DNA of 52,206 bases from Pseudomonas sp. GM41(2012) (GCF_000282315.2 NZ_AKJN02000004.1:1-52206); one strand, 5' to 3'. Positions 8,236 to 16,707 are shown, counted from the first letter of the stretch. Numbers and translations are program-made. The notes: generated from the sequence alone by a model not told the origin.

Positions 8236-10332
8236 CTAAAAACCGCTTTCCCTTACGCCCAGCGCCGCCAACCGCCGCCAGGCGACACCCAGCAACGACT
8301 CGCCGCGCCCCTGCAACACCACAATGCCGCGCAAGGGTTGCACCGGCGTCGGTACCTCTTCGAGGACGCTCAACCGCGCCCCATATTGAGCCTGTACCGG
8401 CTCCGCTCTTTGATGCTGATCCCGGCGCACGGCAATCGGCCCATGGTGATCGGAGGTCAACGCTTCCTGATCGACAAATTCCGCGCCGTTGGTGTCGATT
8501 TCGCTCAGTTGCACGGCGATCGCCGGGTGCATCGGATCGTCGGCGATGAAGCGCCCGCTGGCGCCAGTGGCGACACGCCAGAGCTCGACCTCGGCCAGAT
8601 AACCGCGCAACCGCGCGCCGTCTTCGACCACCCGCGCCAGCGGATCTTTGCTCGACAACCAGCGACCGACTGCCAACTGCGGCAACAGATCGCGCACCTT
8701 GCCGGCGTGGGGCGCCCGCAGCAGCAGGCGCTCACGCTGGGCGGCCAATCCGCGATATTCAGCCACCGCTTCGGCCAGGCGCTGTTCGACGATACCGGCG
8801 TCGGCGGCGGTTTCACTGCGGCTGGCCTGGCGGCGCATCTGCAACTGCTGGATCTGGATTTCGCGACGGACGATGGCCTGACGCGAATCCAGGTCCGGGG
8901 ATTCCAGCTCGATTAACACCTGGCCCTGGGCAACCGCTTCACCATCGTGAACATTCACCGTTTTGACCCGCGCCGCGACTGGCGCATGCAAGGCACTGGC
9001 GCGGCCCGCCTCCAGCATCGTCGGCAACTCCACGGCGCTGCGCCACGGCACGACCAGCATCAGCAACAACCCAAGCAACGCCAGACCACTGAGCAGCACC
9101 CGAGGCGCATGCGCCTGTTCGCGACGAGTCCACCATTGCCGCCACTCACTCATGATCGGCAGGAAAATGAACCACACCAGTTCCACCAGCATCAGGAAAA
9201 TCCCCAACACCTTGAAGAACAGGTGGTAGACCGCCAGCGCAATCCCGAAAAACAACGCCGCACGCCACAGCCACGAACCGTAACCCCAGATCAGCAAACG
9301 CCGTTGCATCTTCGGCGACCAGGGCTCCGGCGCCGGCGCACCGTAACCGAATAAAAACTCGCGCAAGCGCCAACGACAAAGGGCAAACGCACGCCCTTGA
9401 AGGTTGTCGACTTGCCAATAGTCACTGAGCAAAAAATAGCCATCAAAGCGCATGAACGGGTTGAGGTTGATCACCAGCGTGGTCATCCAGGTAGCACTGG
9501 CGAGCATGAAGGCAGCCGTGCGTCCGGGACCGTCTGGCAGCAGCGACCAGGCGAGCAGCGCGAGGCTCGCCAAAAGCAATTCCGCCAGCACGCCACCGGC
9601 GCCAATCAGCAACCGCGCGCGGCGATCATTGACCCGCCAGGCGTCGCTGACATCGGTGTAAAACATCGGCAGCAACACCATGAACGCCACGCCCATGCTC
9701 TGCACTCGACAACCGGCGCGCTTGGCCATGAAAGCGTGACCGAACTCGTGGCAGAGCTTGGCAAAGAACAGCGCCACGCCGAACGCCAGCGCGCCACCGA
9801 GGCTGAACAAATGCGGGAAGGTCGCGATAAAGCGCTGCCAGTCCCGGGACACCAGAAACACGCCGAGCCCCAGAGTTGCCGGCAATCCGTAGCGTAATGC
9901 TCGCGGGCCGAAGCGCTCCAGCCATGGCCAGGCGCGATTGAGAAAAGCGTCCGGGCGCCACAGCGGAATACGGAAAAACAGGTATTGGTGCAGCAAGATC
10001 TGCCACAGCGACTGGCGTTGAGCGGCCGCTTTGAGGCTGTAACTGGCGCGCTGTTGCGGATCGAGGGCGGTGATCAGGTCGTGGCTGCGCAGAAAGCCCA
10101 GCAATTGCTCAAGCTCCGCGCCATCGAGCGGCAAACCTGGCTCGCGGTTGGCTGCACGCAGCACTTGCTCGGGATCACCCAAGGACCAATGGCGTAGCAG
10201 GCGCATCGCCGCCACGCCGAGTTTGAAATAGCGACCGCGCACCGGATCGGCCAGGGTCCAGCGCGGCGAGCCATCGAGCGCCGGTGACGCAGGCGTCAGC
10301 TGCAAATCTGCGCGCAGGTTCGGCAGGCTCAT
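8236..10332 (-). CDS. M50 (site-2 protease) membrane metalloprotease with PqqD-like N-terminus and HlyD-like C-terminus
   Basis: This 698-residue protein seems to combine three parts. Residues about 20-90 look like a PqqD/RRE-type winged helix (DPVRGRYFKLGVAAMRLL). About 110-420 is a polytopic membrane core with the zinc motif HEFGH (195-199) and the second M50 motif NLNPFMRFDGYFLL, in which Asp297 would be the third zinc ligand. About 425-698 is a lipoyl/HlyD periplasmic-adaptor part, beginning ASALHAPVAARVKTVNVHDG, with a helical hairpin and a second half-lipoyl motif. Such fusions are known near exported or ribosomally made peptides, but their biochemistry is little described. The gene starts directly after the TAG of the preceding adaptor gene (TAGATG) and is followed at 11 nt by GNAT. 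Probable role: recognise and process or pass on an exported protein. The PqqD-like call is the least certain part. Confidence 0.83.
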   Translation of the reverse strand: MSLPNLRADLQLTPASPALDGSPRWTLADPVRGRYFKLGVAAMRLLRHWSLGDPEQVLRAANREPGLPLDGAELEQLLGFLRSHDLITALDPQQRASYSLKAAAQRQSLWQILLHQYLFFRIPLWRPDAFLNRAWPWLERFGPRALRYGLPATLGLGVFLVSRDWQRFIATFPHLFSLGGALAFGVALFFAKLCHEFGHAFMAKRAGCRVQSMGVAFMVLLPMFYTDVSDAWRVNDRRARLLIGAGGVLAELLLASLALLAWSLLPDGPGRTAAFMLASATWMTTLVINLNPFMRFDGYFLLSDYWQVDNLQGRAFALCRWRLREFLFGYGAPAPEPWSPKMQRRLLIWGYGSWLWRAALFFGIALAVYHLFFKVLGIFLMLVELVWFIFLPIMSEWRQWWTRREQAHAPRVLLSGLALLGLLLMLVVPWRSAVELPTMLEAGRASALHAPVAARVKTVNVHDGEAVAQGQVLIELESPDLDSRQAIVRREIQIQQLQMRRQASRSETAADAGIVEQRLAEAVAEYRGLAAQRERLLLRAPHAGKVRDLLPQLAVGRWLSSKDPLARVVEDGARLRGYLAEVELWRVATGASGRFIADDPMHPAIAVQLSEIDTNGAEFVDQEALTSDHHGPIAVRRDQHQRAEPVQAQYGARLSVLEEVPTPVQPLRGIVVLQGRGESLLGVAWRRLAALGVRESGF

Positions 10333-11652
10333 CTAAAGCCCCACGCTCTGGCGCAAACCGGCCAGGGGTTTACGTAACAGGTACAGCGCCAGCGGCGCAC
10401 GGTCACCGAAGACTTTCGCCGTCCCGCGCAACCCGATACGCGGTGGCGTCTGCTGGAAACTGGCGTCGAGACGATAAGCCAGCTGACCGCCGGCCGTGGG
10501 TTGTGCTTCGTAAGCTGCGCGTTCGAGCCGGGCCAGATGCCGTTGCAACGGATCACTGTCGAGAAACAGCGCGACCTGCGCGCCCGGCTCCAGCGCAATC
10601 GCATCGCCCACCGCCAGTTCGATGCGCAACTCAGCCTGGGTCGGGTCGGCGATTTCCATCAGCCGCTCGCCGGTCTGCACCGGTTTACCGGTCCAGCGTT
10701 CCGCATCGGCGAACACCGCAATACCGCCCCGTTCGGCGCGTACTTCGCTGCGCTTGAGTAGTTCGCGGGCGTAATCCCGTTCAGCGCGCTTTTGCTCGAC
10801 TCGTGCGGCCAACAGATCGATTTTCGAGCTCGATTCAGCATCGGCGAACGAGCGCTGGGAATTGGCCTTTAGCTCCGCTTCAGCAACGCCCAAGGCGCGC
10901 TCGGCCACATCGGCCTGGGCCCTGAGCGTGGTGCTTTCAAAGCGCAACAACAGGTCCCCGGCTTTCACCGTCTGATTGGGTTTGACCAGGAATTCGGCGA
11001 TCACCCCGTCCAGCGGCGCCGCAACGACTCGGCCGCCCAGCGGAACAACCTCGGCCGGTGCCAGCACCGATTGGCGCACCGGAATCAGCAGCCCGAGCAA
11101 CACCACCGCGACCAGCGCCACCTGACGTTTTCGCGTCCAGCGCAGCCGCCACGGTTTGCGTGGTTGCAGCGCCAGCCAGGCATGGCTGTAGGTGTCACCC
11201 AATTGCGACAGCAACACTTGCTCGGAAGGATTCCACGGCAGATCCCGCGCCAGCCACAGACCGCCAAACACCTCACCTTGGTGATCGATCAGCGGCAGCC
11301 AGAACACCTGAGCCGCGGAAAGACTTTGCCAGTCCGCCTGAATCGATTCGCTGAGAACATTCGCCGGAATCACCCGCGCCTGTTTCAGCACCTCGAGCTT
11401 GAACAACTGCGCCACGGCCTGCTCGACAAACGCCACGAACGGCGCATTCGGCTCTACCGCACTGACGCCCGTCACGGCCTGCACTTTGCCGGCGATCAAC
11501 AACGCCGCGTGACGAAAGCCGAACAGCGCCTGACCGTCATTGACCAGGCTGTAGGCCAGTTGCGCAGGCGTGCGAGCAGCGCGGGTCAGCCGTTCGAGAT
11601 CCAGAAACCTTGCGAACACCTGTTCAGCGCCACCTGTGACCGGAGCGTTCAC
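10333..11652 (-). CDS. HlyD-family membrane adaptor with cytoplasmic GAF-like N-terminal domain
   Basis: The 439-residue product has a soluble N-terminal domain (about 1-165) with a GAF-like pattern, for example FGFRHAALLI and VFWLPLIDHQGEVFGGLWLA. One transmembrane helix (about 177-191, VALVAVVLLGLLIPV) follows a basic stretch. The periplasmic HlyD part has half-lipoyl motifs (GRVVAAPLDGVIAEFLVKPN), a coiled-coil hairpin (about 245-305) and a beta-barrel end. The start is GTG at 11652, overlapping the previous stop as GTGA, so translation is coupled. It abuts the M50 gene without a gap. Usual HlyD adaptors have only a short cytoplasmic tail, so the large cytoplasmic domain is unusual and might sense a ligand or bind substrate. 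Adaptor call firm, GAF call moderate. Confidence 0.83.
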   Translation of the reverse strand: MNAPVTGGAEQVFARFLDLERLTRAARTPAQLAYSLVNDGQALFGFRHAALLIAGKVQAVTGVSAVEPNAPFVAFVEQAVAQLFKLEVLKQARVIPANVLSESIQADWQSLSAAQVFWLPLIDHQGEVFGGLWLARDLPWNPSEQVLLSQLGDTYSHAWLALQPRKPWRLRWTRKRQVALVAVVLLGLLIPVRQSVLAPAEVVPLGGRVVAAPLDGVIAEFLVKPNQTVKAGDLLLRFESTTLRAQADVAERALGVAEAELKANSQRSFADAESSSKIDLLAARVEQKRAERDYARELLKRSEVRAERGGIAVFADAERWTGKPVQTGERLMEIADPTQAELRIELAVGDAIALEPGAQVALFLDSDPLQRHLARLERAAYEAQPTAGGQLAYRLDASFQQTPPRIGLRGTAKVFGDRAPLALYLLRKPLAGLRQSVGL

Positions 11653-12422
11653 TTGAACTCCGCGAAACGCGCCGTGCCACTCATGCCGGCCAATAAACCG
11701 TTGGCGTTGGGAAGCGTCGCCACCAGCAGCAAGGTCTGACTGCCTTCGTCAATCCGCGCGCCGAGGCGTTTGACCGTGGCATCCAGTGGCTGACCGGTTT
11801 CATCGGGAACAAAACTGAAGGTCTGGCCAGGCTTGAGCCGGGCCATCCAGCGTGACGGCACCAGCAGATGAATTTCCAGGGTGCGGTTGTCGACCACGTC
11901 CAGTAACGGCGTGCCGGCAGCGACGCTTTCATAACGCTTGACCTTGCGCTCGACGACCTGACCATCGAACGGTGCCAGCACGCTGCAGCGTTTGACCTGA
12001 ACCTGATAAACCTGGGATTGCGCCTGAGTCTCGCTGACCTTGGCCTCGGCCCGCGCCACTTCAAAACGCCCGACCGAATTCAACGCCGCCAATTGTTTGT
12101 TGTGGGACAGCTCTTCACCGGCGCCACGGCTGGCAGCCTGGGCCGCATTGAGCTGGGCCTGATAAGCCGAACAGTCAAAACGCGCCAAGGTGTCGCCCTT
12201 CTTGAACGACTCGCCCTCACTGAACGGCAACTCGACAATACGCCCGGACAACTCACTGGCGAGCACCGCCTGATCCCGCGCACGCAGCACGCCACGGGCC
12301 TCACTGCTGGCGTTTGCACTGCCGCTGCTGTCCAGCAGCGGATCATCGGGCGCAGGCGTTTGCGCCTGTACTACGCACGTTACAAAGGTCAATCCAATAA
12401 CCCACATACAAACACGCCGCAT
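11649..12422 (-). CDS. Periplasmic adaptor (RND/HlyD-type membrane fusion protein)
   Basis: This 257-residue protein has a cleavable signal peptide (about 1-20, ending VVQAQ). A lipoyl-like domain follows (GVLRARDQAVLASELSGRIV, then PFSEGESFKKGDTLARFDCS), with a short alpha-hairpin, the second lipoyl half (CSVLAPFDGQVVERKVKRYE) and a beta-barrel. It is shorter than most RND adaptors because the membrane-proximal domain is missing or reduced. It is the first gene of a four-gene operon (this gene, GAF-HlyD, M50-HlyD, GNAT). GGGAG lies 9 nt before the ATG. Its partner outer-membrane channel is not encoded next to it; the only intact TolC-type gene in the window belongs to the lap locus, and a NodT-type remnant lies about 1.2 kb upstream. 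Confidence 0.85.
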   Translation of the reverse strand: MRRVCMWVIGLTFVTCVVQAQTPAPDDPLLDSSGSANASSEARGVLRARDQAVLASELSGRIVELPFSEGESFKKGDTLARFDCSAYQAQLNAAQAASRGAGEELSHNKQLAALNSVGRFEVARAEAKVSETQAQSQVYQVQVKRCSVLAPFDGQVVERKVKRYESVAAGTPLLDVVDNRTLEIHLLVPSRWMARLKPGQTFSFVPDETGQPLDATVKRLGARIDEGSQTLLLVATLPNANGLLAGMSGTARFAEFK

Positions 12423-12876
12423 AACCGTAACTCCCTGACGGATGAGCGGAGTCTATGACAGCGTGGGTGGACGTCAAGCGGAGGGGCGTCATTGGATAGA
12501 AATGTAATGTTTCAAAATAGCCAAATTTCTCAGCACAGATACTTAGGCTTTCCTTCAGCACCCCTCGGTAATAAATCCCACATCAAATTGGGAACATACA
12601 TTCAATCGATACGGAGAGCAGCGGTCGACACTTCAAACTTATATCGAAATGCAGCACTTCAACACTCTTCCTGTAGCAATCACTAATAACTCAGGCCAAC
12701 AACGCCTTGACCATCACCTAGGTCGGTGATCAAAACTGACTCGTCGGCGCTGGAGTGCATGCCGTCGTGTAGCTCCTGGTCAATCGGTGGTTGACGTGCG
12801 TGGCGAGCACGACTTAGGATTGCTCCAACTCAACCCCGTACGCAGAGATTCAGTTCTCTGGCAGTTGGGGTGAAGA
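12423..12876. other. Gene-free stretch: adaptor-operon upstream region and structured leader toward the NYN gene
   Basis: No convincing gene. GC content drops at about 12490-12700. On the left it must hold the promoter of the minus-strand adaptor operon; no clear boxes could be assigned. On the right are several hairpins reading toward the NYN gene: ATCACC-GGTGAT (12713-12730), a GTGC-GCAC stem near 12800, and CAGAGA-TCTCTG (12843-12860), followed by a terminator. This could be a small RNA or an attenuating leader. Confidence 0.5.
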
Positions 12877-12900
12877 AACCGGCCTAGGCCGGTTTTTTCG
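12877..12900 (+). terminator. Strong intrinsic terminator directly before the NYN gene
   Basis: AACCGGCC-TA-GGCCGGTT is a perfect 8-bp palindrome followed by six T. It ends 18 nt before the GTG start of the NYN gene and 5 nt before its Shine-Dalgarno. It either ends an upstream small transcript or works as an attenuator for the NYN gene. Confidence 0.85.
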
Positions 12901-12918
12901 TTTTTGAGGATTAAGTTC

Positions 12919-13608
12919 GTGCGCACCGCTTTTTTTGTTGATGGCTACAATCTGTTTTACGGGTTGCTCGCGGGCACTCCCTATAAGTGGCTCAACCTCA
13001 AAGGCCTGCTGGCCCATGTCACATATATCGAAAACCCGCAAAGCTCAATCATCTCCGTTGATTACTTCACTTCTTCCGTAAAACCGATACTCGCCACTCG
13101 GGGAAAAATCTCGAAAGAGGCTCAAGACTCCTATGTGCGAGCACTGAAAGCTACCAAAGTAGCAGTGCACTATGGTCGGCACTCGCTCGAACCGGCGAAA
13201 GCTCCACGCTTTATCGACAGGAAAACAGGTGCTTCCCGTCAAGACAAGGTCGACATTTGGAAGCTTGAAGAGAAAGAGACGGATGTACACATCGCGATCA
13301 GCATGTACCGCACTGCTACCAAGCAAGCCGCTCTTGAAGTGCATGACCGTATTGAACAACTCGTACTGGTTTCCAGCGACACAGACATGACTCCAGCCCT
13401 TAAAGCTATTCGCGAAGATTTTCCTGACATAACTATCGGGGTCATTCTTCCTCATCGAGCTGAATTGAACTGTCCTTCACCAGGTTCGCTGAAGGAACAT
13501 TCCCATTGGATGCGTCGAGTTATCTCTGCAGAAGAGTTGCAGTCACACCAGTTCCCGGAACGCGTGCCTACCCGTAAAACACCTGCCATCAAACCGGATT
13601 ACTGGTAA
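12919..13608 (+). CDS. NYN-domain (PIN-like) ribonuclease family protein
   Basis: This 229-residue protein has the acidic landmarks of NYN/LabA-like nucleases: FFVDGYNLFY at the start (first Asp), KETDVHIAISM in the middle, and LVSSDTDMTPALKAI near residue 155. NYN proteins are predicted metal-dependent RNases; the substrate here is unknown. The GTG at 12919 was chosen over an upstream TTG at 12904 because GAGGA lies 8 nt before it and the beta strand with the first Asp begins right there. Codon use is less GC-rich than in the neighbours, which fits later acquisition (visual impression). It follows a strong terminator, and its 3' end overlaps the converging NodT remnant by 20 bp. Confidence 0.82.
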   Translation: MRTAFFVDGYNLFYGLLAGTPYKWLNLKGLLAHVTYIENPQSSIISVDYFTSSVKPILATRGKISKEAQDSYVRALKATKVAVHYGRHSLEPAKAPRFIDRKTGASRQDKVDIWKLEEKETDVHIAISMYRTATKQAALEVHDRIEQLVLVSSDTDMTPALKAIREDFPDITIGVILPHRAELNCPSPGSLKEHSHWMRRVISAEELQSHQFPERVPTRKTPAIKPDYW

Positions 13609-13810
13609 CGACGCTAGCCAACGGATACACCGACTCCCATCCCCCACCCAAGGCCTTATACAACCCGACCATCGCCAGCGACACCCCGGTCGAGCTCTCC
13701 ACAAACTGCTCTTGAGTCGCCAACAACGCGCCTTGAAAGTCCGGGCCGACGGTGCAGGCTGAAAGTCCCATAACGAGCAAGGCACAAAGGGTGAGTTGAG
13801 GCTGCCGGCC
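13589..13810 (-). pseudogene. Deletion remnant of a NodT-type outer-membrane efflux lipoprotein
   Basis: Read on the minus strand, PQLTLCALLVMGLSACTVGPDF is a typical NodT/OprM lipoprotein start with lipobox LSAC, lacking its own start codon. It joins directly to QEQFVESSTGVSLAMVGLYKALGGGWES, the usual C-terminal end of the same family. About 400 residues between them are missing, so this is an internal in-frame deletion. The 5' end stops next to a REP element. The product would be a lipidated peptide of about 60 residues at most and is probably not functional. It is a former tripartite efflux outer-membrane factor. Confidence 0.8.
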
Positions 13811-13813
13811 TCT

Positions 13814-13903
13814 TCGCGAGCAGGCTCGCTCCCACAGGGTTCTTTGTCGTACGAAAAATGTGCATCCACTGAAGATCCTTGTGGGAGCGAGCCTGCTCGC
13901 GAT
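13814..13903. repeat. Pair of inverted REP elements
   Basis: TCGCGAGCAGGCTCGCTCCC (13814-13833) faces GTGGGAGCGAGCCTGCTCGC (13881-13900) across about 45 bp. Same REP family as at 7607-7709, in the opposite order. It separates the NodT remnant from the ABC-transporter operon end. Confidence 0.87.
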
Positions 13904-13928
13904 GGGGTCGAACCAGACACCGCAGAAC

Positions 13929-14795
13929 TTAGCGCTGCATCCCCCACCGCTTCACCGTCACCCGCTCCAACGTGCTGAACACCAAATTTTCCACCAGCAA
14001 GCCGATCAGGATCACCACCGCCAACCCGGCAAACACCTTGTCGGTGTACAGCTCATTACGATTCTGGAAGATGTACCAGCCCAAGCCGCCCTTGCCACTG
14101 GTGGCGCCGAACACCAATTCAGCGGCGATCAGCGTGCGCCAGGCGAAGGCCCAGCCGATTTTCAGCCCCGCGAGAATCGATGGCAGCGCTGCCGGGATCA
14201 GGATGAACAGCACGAAACGCATGCCTTTCAGGCCGTAATTGCGCCCGGCCATGCGCAGGGTTTCCGAGACACCGAGGAACCCGGCATAAGTGTTCAACGC
14301 CAATGCCCACAGCACTGAATGCACCAACACAAAAATCAGACTGTTCTGCCCCAGGCCGAACCACAGCAGCGCCAGCGGCAACAACGCAATCGCCGGCAGC
14401 GGGTTGAACATCGAGGTCAACGTACTCAACAGGTCGCGACCGAACTGCGTCGACACCGCCAGCGTGGTCAGGGCAAACGCCAGGACGATGCCGATCAGGT
14501 AACCCTTGAGCAACACCACCAGCGAAATCCACACCTTGCCCAGCAACTCGCCACTGAGCAAACCGTCGTACAGCGCGCTCGCGGTTTGCAGAAAACTCGG
14601 CAGCAGCAGGTCGTTGTCCTGAACGCGGGCAACTACCTCCCACAGGACCGCGAGCAAAATCAGGATCAGGCTTTTGCGTAACCAGCCTTGTTGCCACAGG
14701 CGTTGACCGAGCGGTAATTCACGCTCCAGCGGCACGCTCGTCAGCGGCTGCAACACCGTTTCAAACTCTTCACGCGGGGATGATAAAAGGCTCAT
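13929..14795 (-). CDS. ABC transporter permease, sulfonate/taurine (SsuC/TauC) type
   Basis: A 288-residue inner-membrane permease with about six transmembrane helices after a 45-residue cytoplasmic start. The ABC-contact (EAA) loop is in the C-terminal half, around ETLRMAGRNYGLKGMRF. The closest family by pattern is the nitrate/sulfonate/taurine permease group, for example FNPLPAIALLPLALLWFGLG and the C-terminal GKGGLGWYIFQ. It is the last gene of the tauD-like / binding protein / ATPase / permease operon, 20 nt after the ATPase stop. The imported compound is probably an organosulfonate or sulfate ester, judged from the TauD-family oxygenase in the operon; this is inference. Confidence 0.88.
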   Translation of the reverse strand: MSLLSSPREEFETVLQPLTSVPLERELPLGQRLWQQGWLRKSLILILLAVLWEVVARVQDNDLLLPSFLQTASALYDGLLSGELLGKVWISLVVLLKGYLIGIVLAFALTTLAVSTQFGRDLLSTLTSMFNPLPAIALLPLALLWFGLGQNSLIFVLVHSVLWALALNTYAGFLGVSETLRMAGRNYGLKGMRFVLFILIPAALPSILAGLKIGWAFAWRTLIAAELVFGATSGKGGLGWYIFQNRNELYTDKVFAGLAVVILIGLLVENLVFSTLERVTVKRWGMQR

Positions 14796-14815
14796 CGGAC
14801 ACTCCTCTCAATGGC

Positions 14816-15676
14816 TCAATAAGCGATGCGGATGTCGGAGAAATCCAGCTCATGCTCGGTTTCCGGGGACTGACCTTCATCGAACAACAACCGATGAATA
14901 CGCCGCGCCGACTCCTGAAAGGCCACGCCGCCGAGGCTGTGCAAGTCGTATTGATGGCTGTGGACTTCCGCCCGCACCCGCCCCGGATGCGGCGACAGCA
15001 GCAGGATTCGATTGCCCACCACCAGCGCTTCCTCGATGGAGTGCGTGACGAACAGCAGTGTGAAACGCACCTCTTCCCAGAGCAGCAGCAATTCTTCCTG
15101 CATCTTGCGGCGGGTCAGTGCATCGAGGGCGGCGAAGGGTTCGTCCATCAAGAGGATTTTCGGCTGCATGGCCAGTGCACGAGCAATCGCCACCCGCGCT
15201 TTCATGCCGCCGGACAAGGTATGCGGGTAGGCATCGGCAAACGCCGCCAGGCCGACCTTGTCCAGGTAGTGCAGCGCTCGTTCCTCGGCTTCTTTGCGCT
15301 TGAGGGTTTTCGAGGCCAGCAGCGGAAACATCACGTTCTGTTTGACGGTTTTCCACGGCGGCAGTTGATCGAATTCCTGGAACACCACGATCCGGTCCGG
15401 CCCCGGGGCATGAACGGTTTGCCCCTGAAGACGAATCTCGCCTTCACACGGCTGGATGAACCCGGCAACCGCCTTGAGCAACGTTGATTTGCCGCAACCG
15501 GATGGGCCGAGCAGCACAAAGCGGTCCGCCGGATCGATTTCAAAGCTGACCTGATGGGTCGCACGAACCACCCGCTGAGGCGTGCGGTATTCGAGGCTGA
15601 CATTGTCGACCGACAGCAGCGCTTGGGCTGCCGCGATCGGTTTGCTGACCGTGTGGCCTTGCAAAGGGGCGTTCAT
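14816..15676 (-). CDS. ABC transporter ATPase, sulfonate/taurine (SsuB/TauB) type
   Basis: The product has 286 residues from the chosen start. Walker A is GPSGCGKST (57-65), the Q-loop is VFQEFDQLPPWKTV, the signature LSGGMKARVAIARAL, Walker B ILLMDEPFAALD, and the switch His is in FVTHSIEEAL. All key residues are present. An extended C-terminus of about 40 residues follows the ATPase core. The ATG at 15676 was chosen because GGGAG lies 9 nt before it; the open frame continues upstream into the binding-protein gene. It lies 5 nt after the binding-protein stop, in one operon with permease and dioxygenase. Confidence 0.9.
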   Translation of the reverse strand: MNAPLQGHTVSKPIAAAQALLSVDNVSLEYRTPQRVVRATHQVSFEIDPADRFVLLGPSGCGKSTLLKAVAGFIQPCEGEIRLQGQTVHAPGPDRIVVFQEFDQLPPWKTVKQNVMFPLLASKTLKRKEAEERALHYLDKVGLAAFADAYPHTLSGGMKARVAIARALAMQPKILLMDEPFAALDALTRRKMQEELLLLWEEVRFTLLFVTHSIEEALVVGNRILLLSPHPGRVRAEVHSHQYDLHSLGGVAFQESARRIHRLLFDEGQSPETEHELDFSDIRIAY

Positions 15677-15681
15677 CTCAG

Positions 15682-16707
15682 TCAGCTCCCTTGCAGCGGT
15701 TTGGCGTCCTGGAAGAAGTAGTCCTTCCACGAGTCCGGTTTGTTTTTGATCGCGCCGACGCGGTAGAGGAACTCGGCCAACGGGTATGTATTTTTCGGCG
15801 TAACGCTGAATTCGAACTGCGGGTTATCGATGATCTTCAGCAGCGCAGCGCGGTCGATTTTGGCCTTGGTGACGCGGATGTAGGTGTCCGCCGCTGCGCC
15901 TTTATCGTTCTGGGCAAACTCGGCCGCCTCAGTCAGTGCCTGGACGAACGCCTTATAGGTTTTCGGGTTCTCGTCGCGGAATTTCTCGGTAGCGAACAGC
16001 ACCGTTGGCGAGTTCGGGCCGAGCACGTCATTGGAATTCAGCACAACGTGGACATTAGGGTTAGCCAGCTCTTGATCCTGGAACGGCGGGTTGGAAAAGT
16101 GCCCGGTCAACTCGGTGCCGCCGGCAATCAGCGCCGCTGTGGCGTCGGGGTGTGGAACGGCGATGGTGAACTTGTCGAGGCGATTGAATTCCTTGTCGCC
16201 CCACTGCTTGGCGGCCGCATATTGCAGGATGCGCGACTGCACCGACACGCCGACCGCCGGCACCGCGATGCGGTCCTTCTCGGTGAAGTCGGCGATGGTT
16301 TTAACCTTGGGATTGTTGCTCACCAGGTAGTACGGGAAGTTGCCGAGGGAAGCCACGGCTTTGACGTTTTGCTTGCCGTGGGTGCGGTCCCAGATGGTCA
16401 GCAGCGGACCGACGCCTGCACCGGCAATATCAATGGAACCGGAGAGCAATGCATCGTTGACCGCCGCCCCGCCGGAGAGCTGGGTCCAGTCGACCTTGAT
16501 GTCGATGCCTTCCTGCTTGCCGTACTTCTCGATCAGGTTTTGATCGCGCACCACATTGAGCAACAGATAAACAATGCCGAACTGCTCGGCGATACGGATT
16601 TCACCTTCAGCGTGGGCCACGGTCGGCGCCACCAGGCTGCCGGCGATCAGGCTGAAACCCAGGCCGATGGCAGCGGCCAGCGGTGCAAATGGAAGACGTT
16701 TGGACAT
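15682..16707 (-). CDS. Periplasmic substrate-binding protein, sulfonate/nitrate (SsuA/NMT1-like) type
   Basis: A 341-residue secreted protein. The signal peptide ends around APTVAHA-EG (cleavage near residue 33). The mature part has the two-lobe pattern of SsuA/TauA-like proteins: IRIAEQFGIVYLLLNVV at the start, DWTQLSGGAAVNDALLSGSIDIAGAG in the region that contacts anions, and PAVGVSVQSRILQYAA at the second lobe. It would capture an aliphatic or aromatic sulfonate or a sulfate ester and deliver it to the permease; exact ligand unknown. It lies 18 nt after the TauD-family gene and 5 nt before the ATPase gene. Confidence 0.88.
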   Translation of the reverse strand: MSKRLPFAPLAAAIGLGFSLIAGSLVAPTVAHAEGEIRIAEQFGIVYLLLNVVRDQNLIEKYGKQEGIDIKVDWTQLSGGAAVNDALLSGSIDIAGAGVGPLLTIWDRTHGKQNVKAVASLGNFPYYLVSNNPKVKTIADFTEKDRIAVPAVGVSVQSRILQYAAAKQWGDKEFNRLDKFTIAVPHPDATAALIAGGTELTGHFSNPPFQDQELANPNVHVVLNSNDVLGPNSPTVLFATEKFRDENPKTYKAFVQALTEAAEFAQNDKGAAADTYIRVTKAKIDRAALLKIIDNPQFEFSVTPKNTYPLAEFLYRVGAIKNKPDSWKDYFFQDAKPLQGS

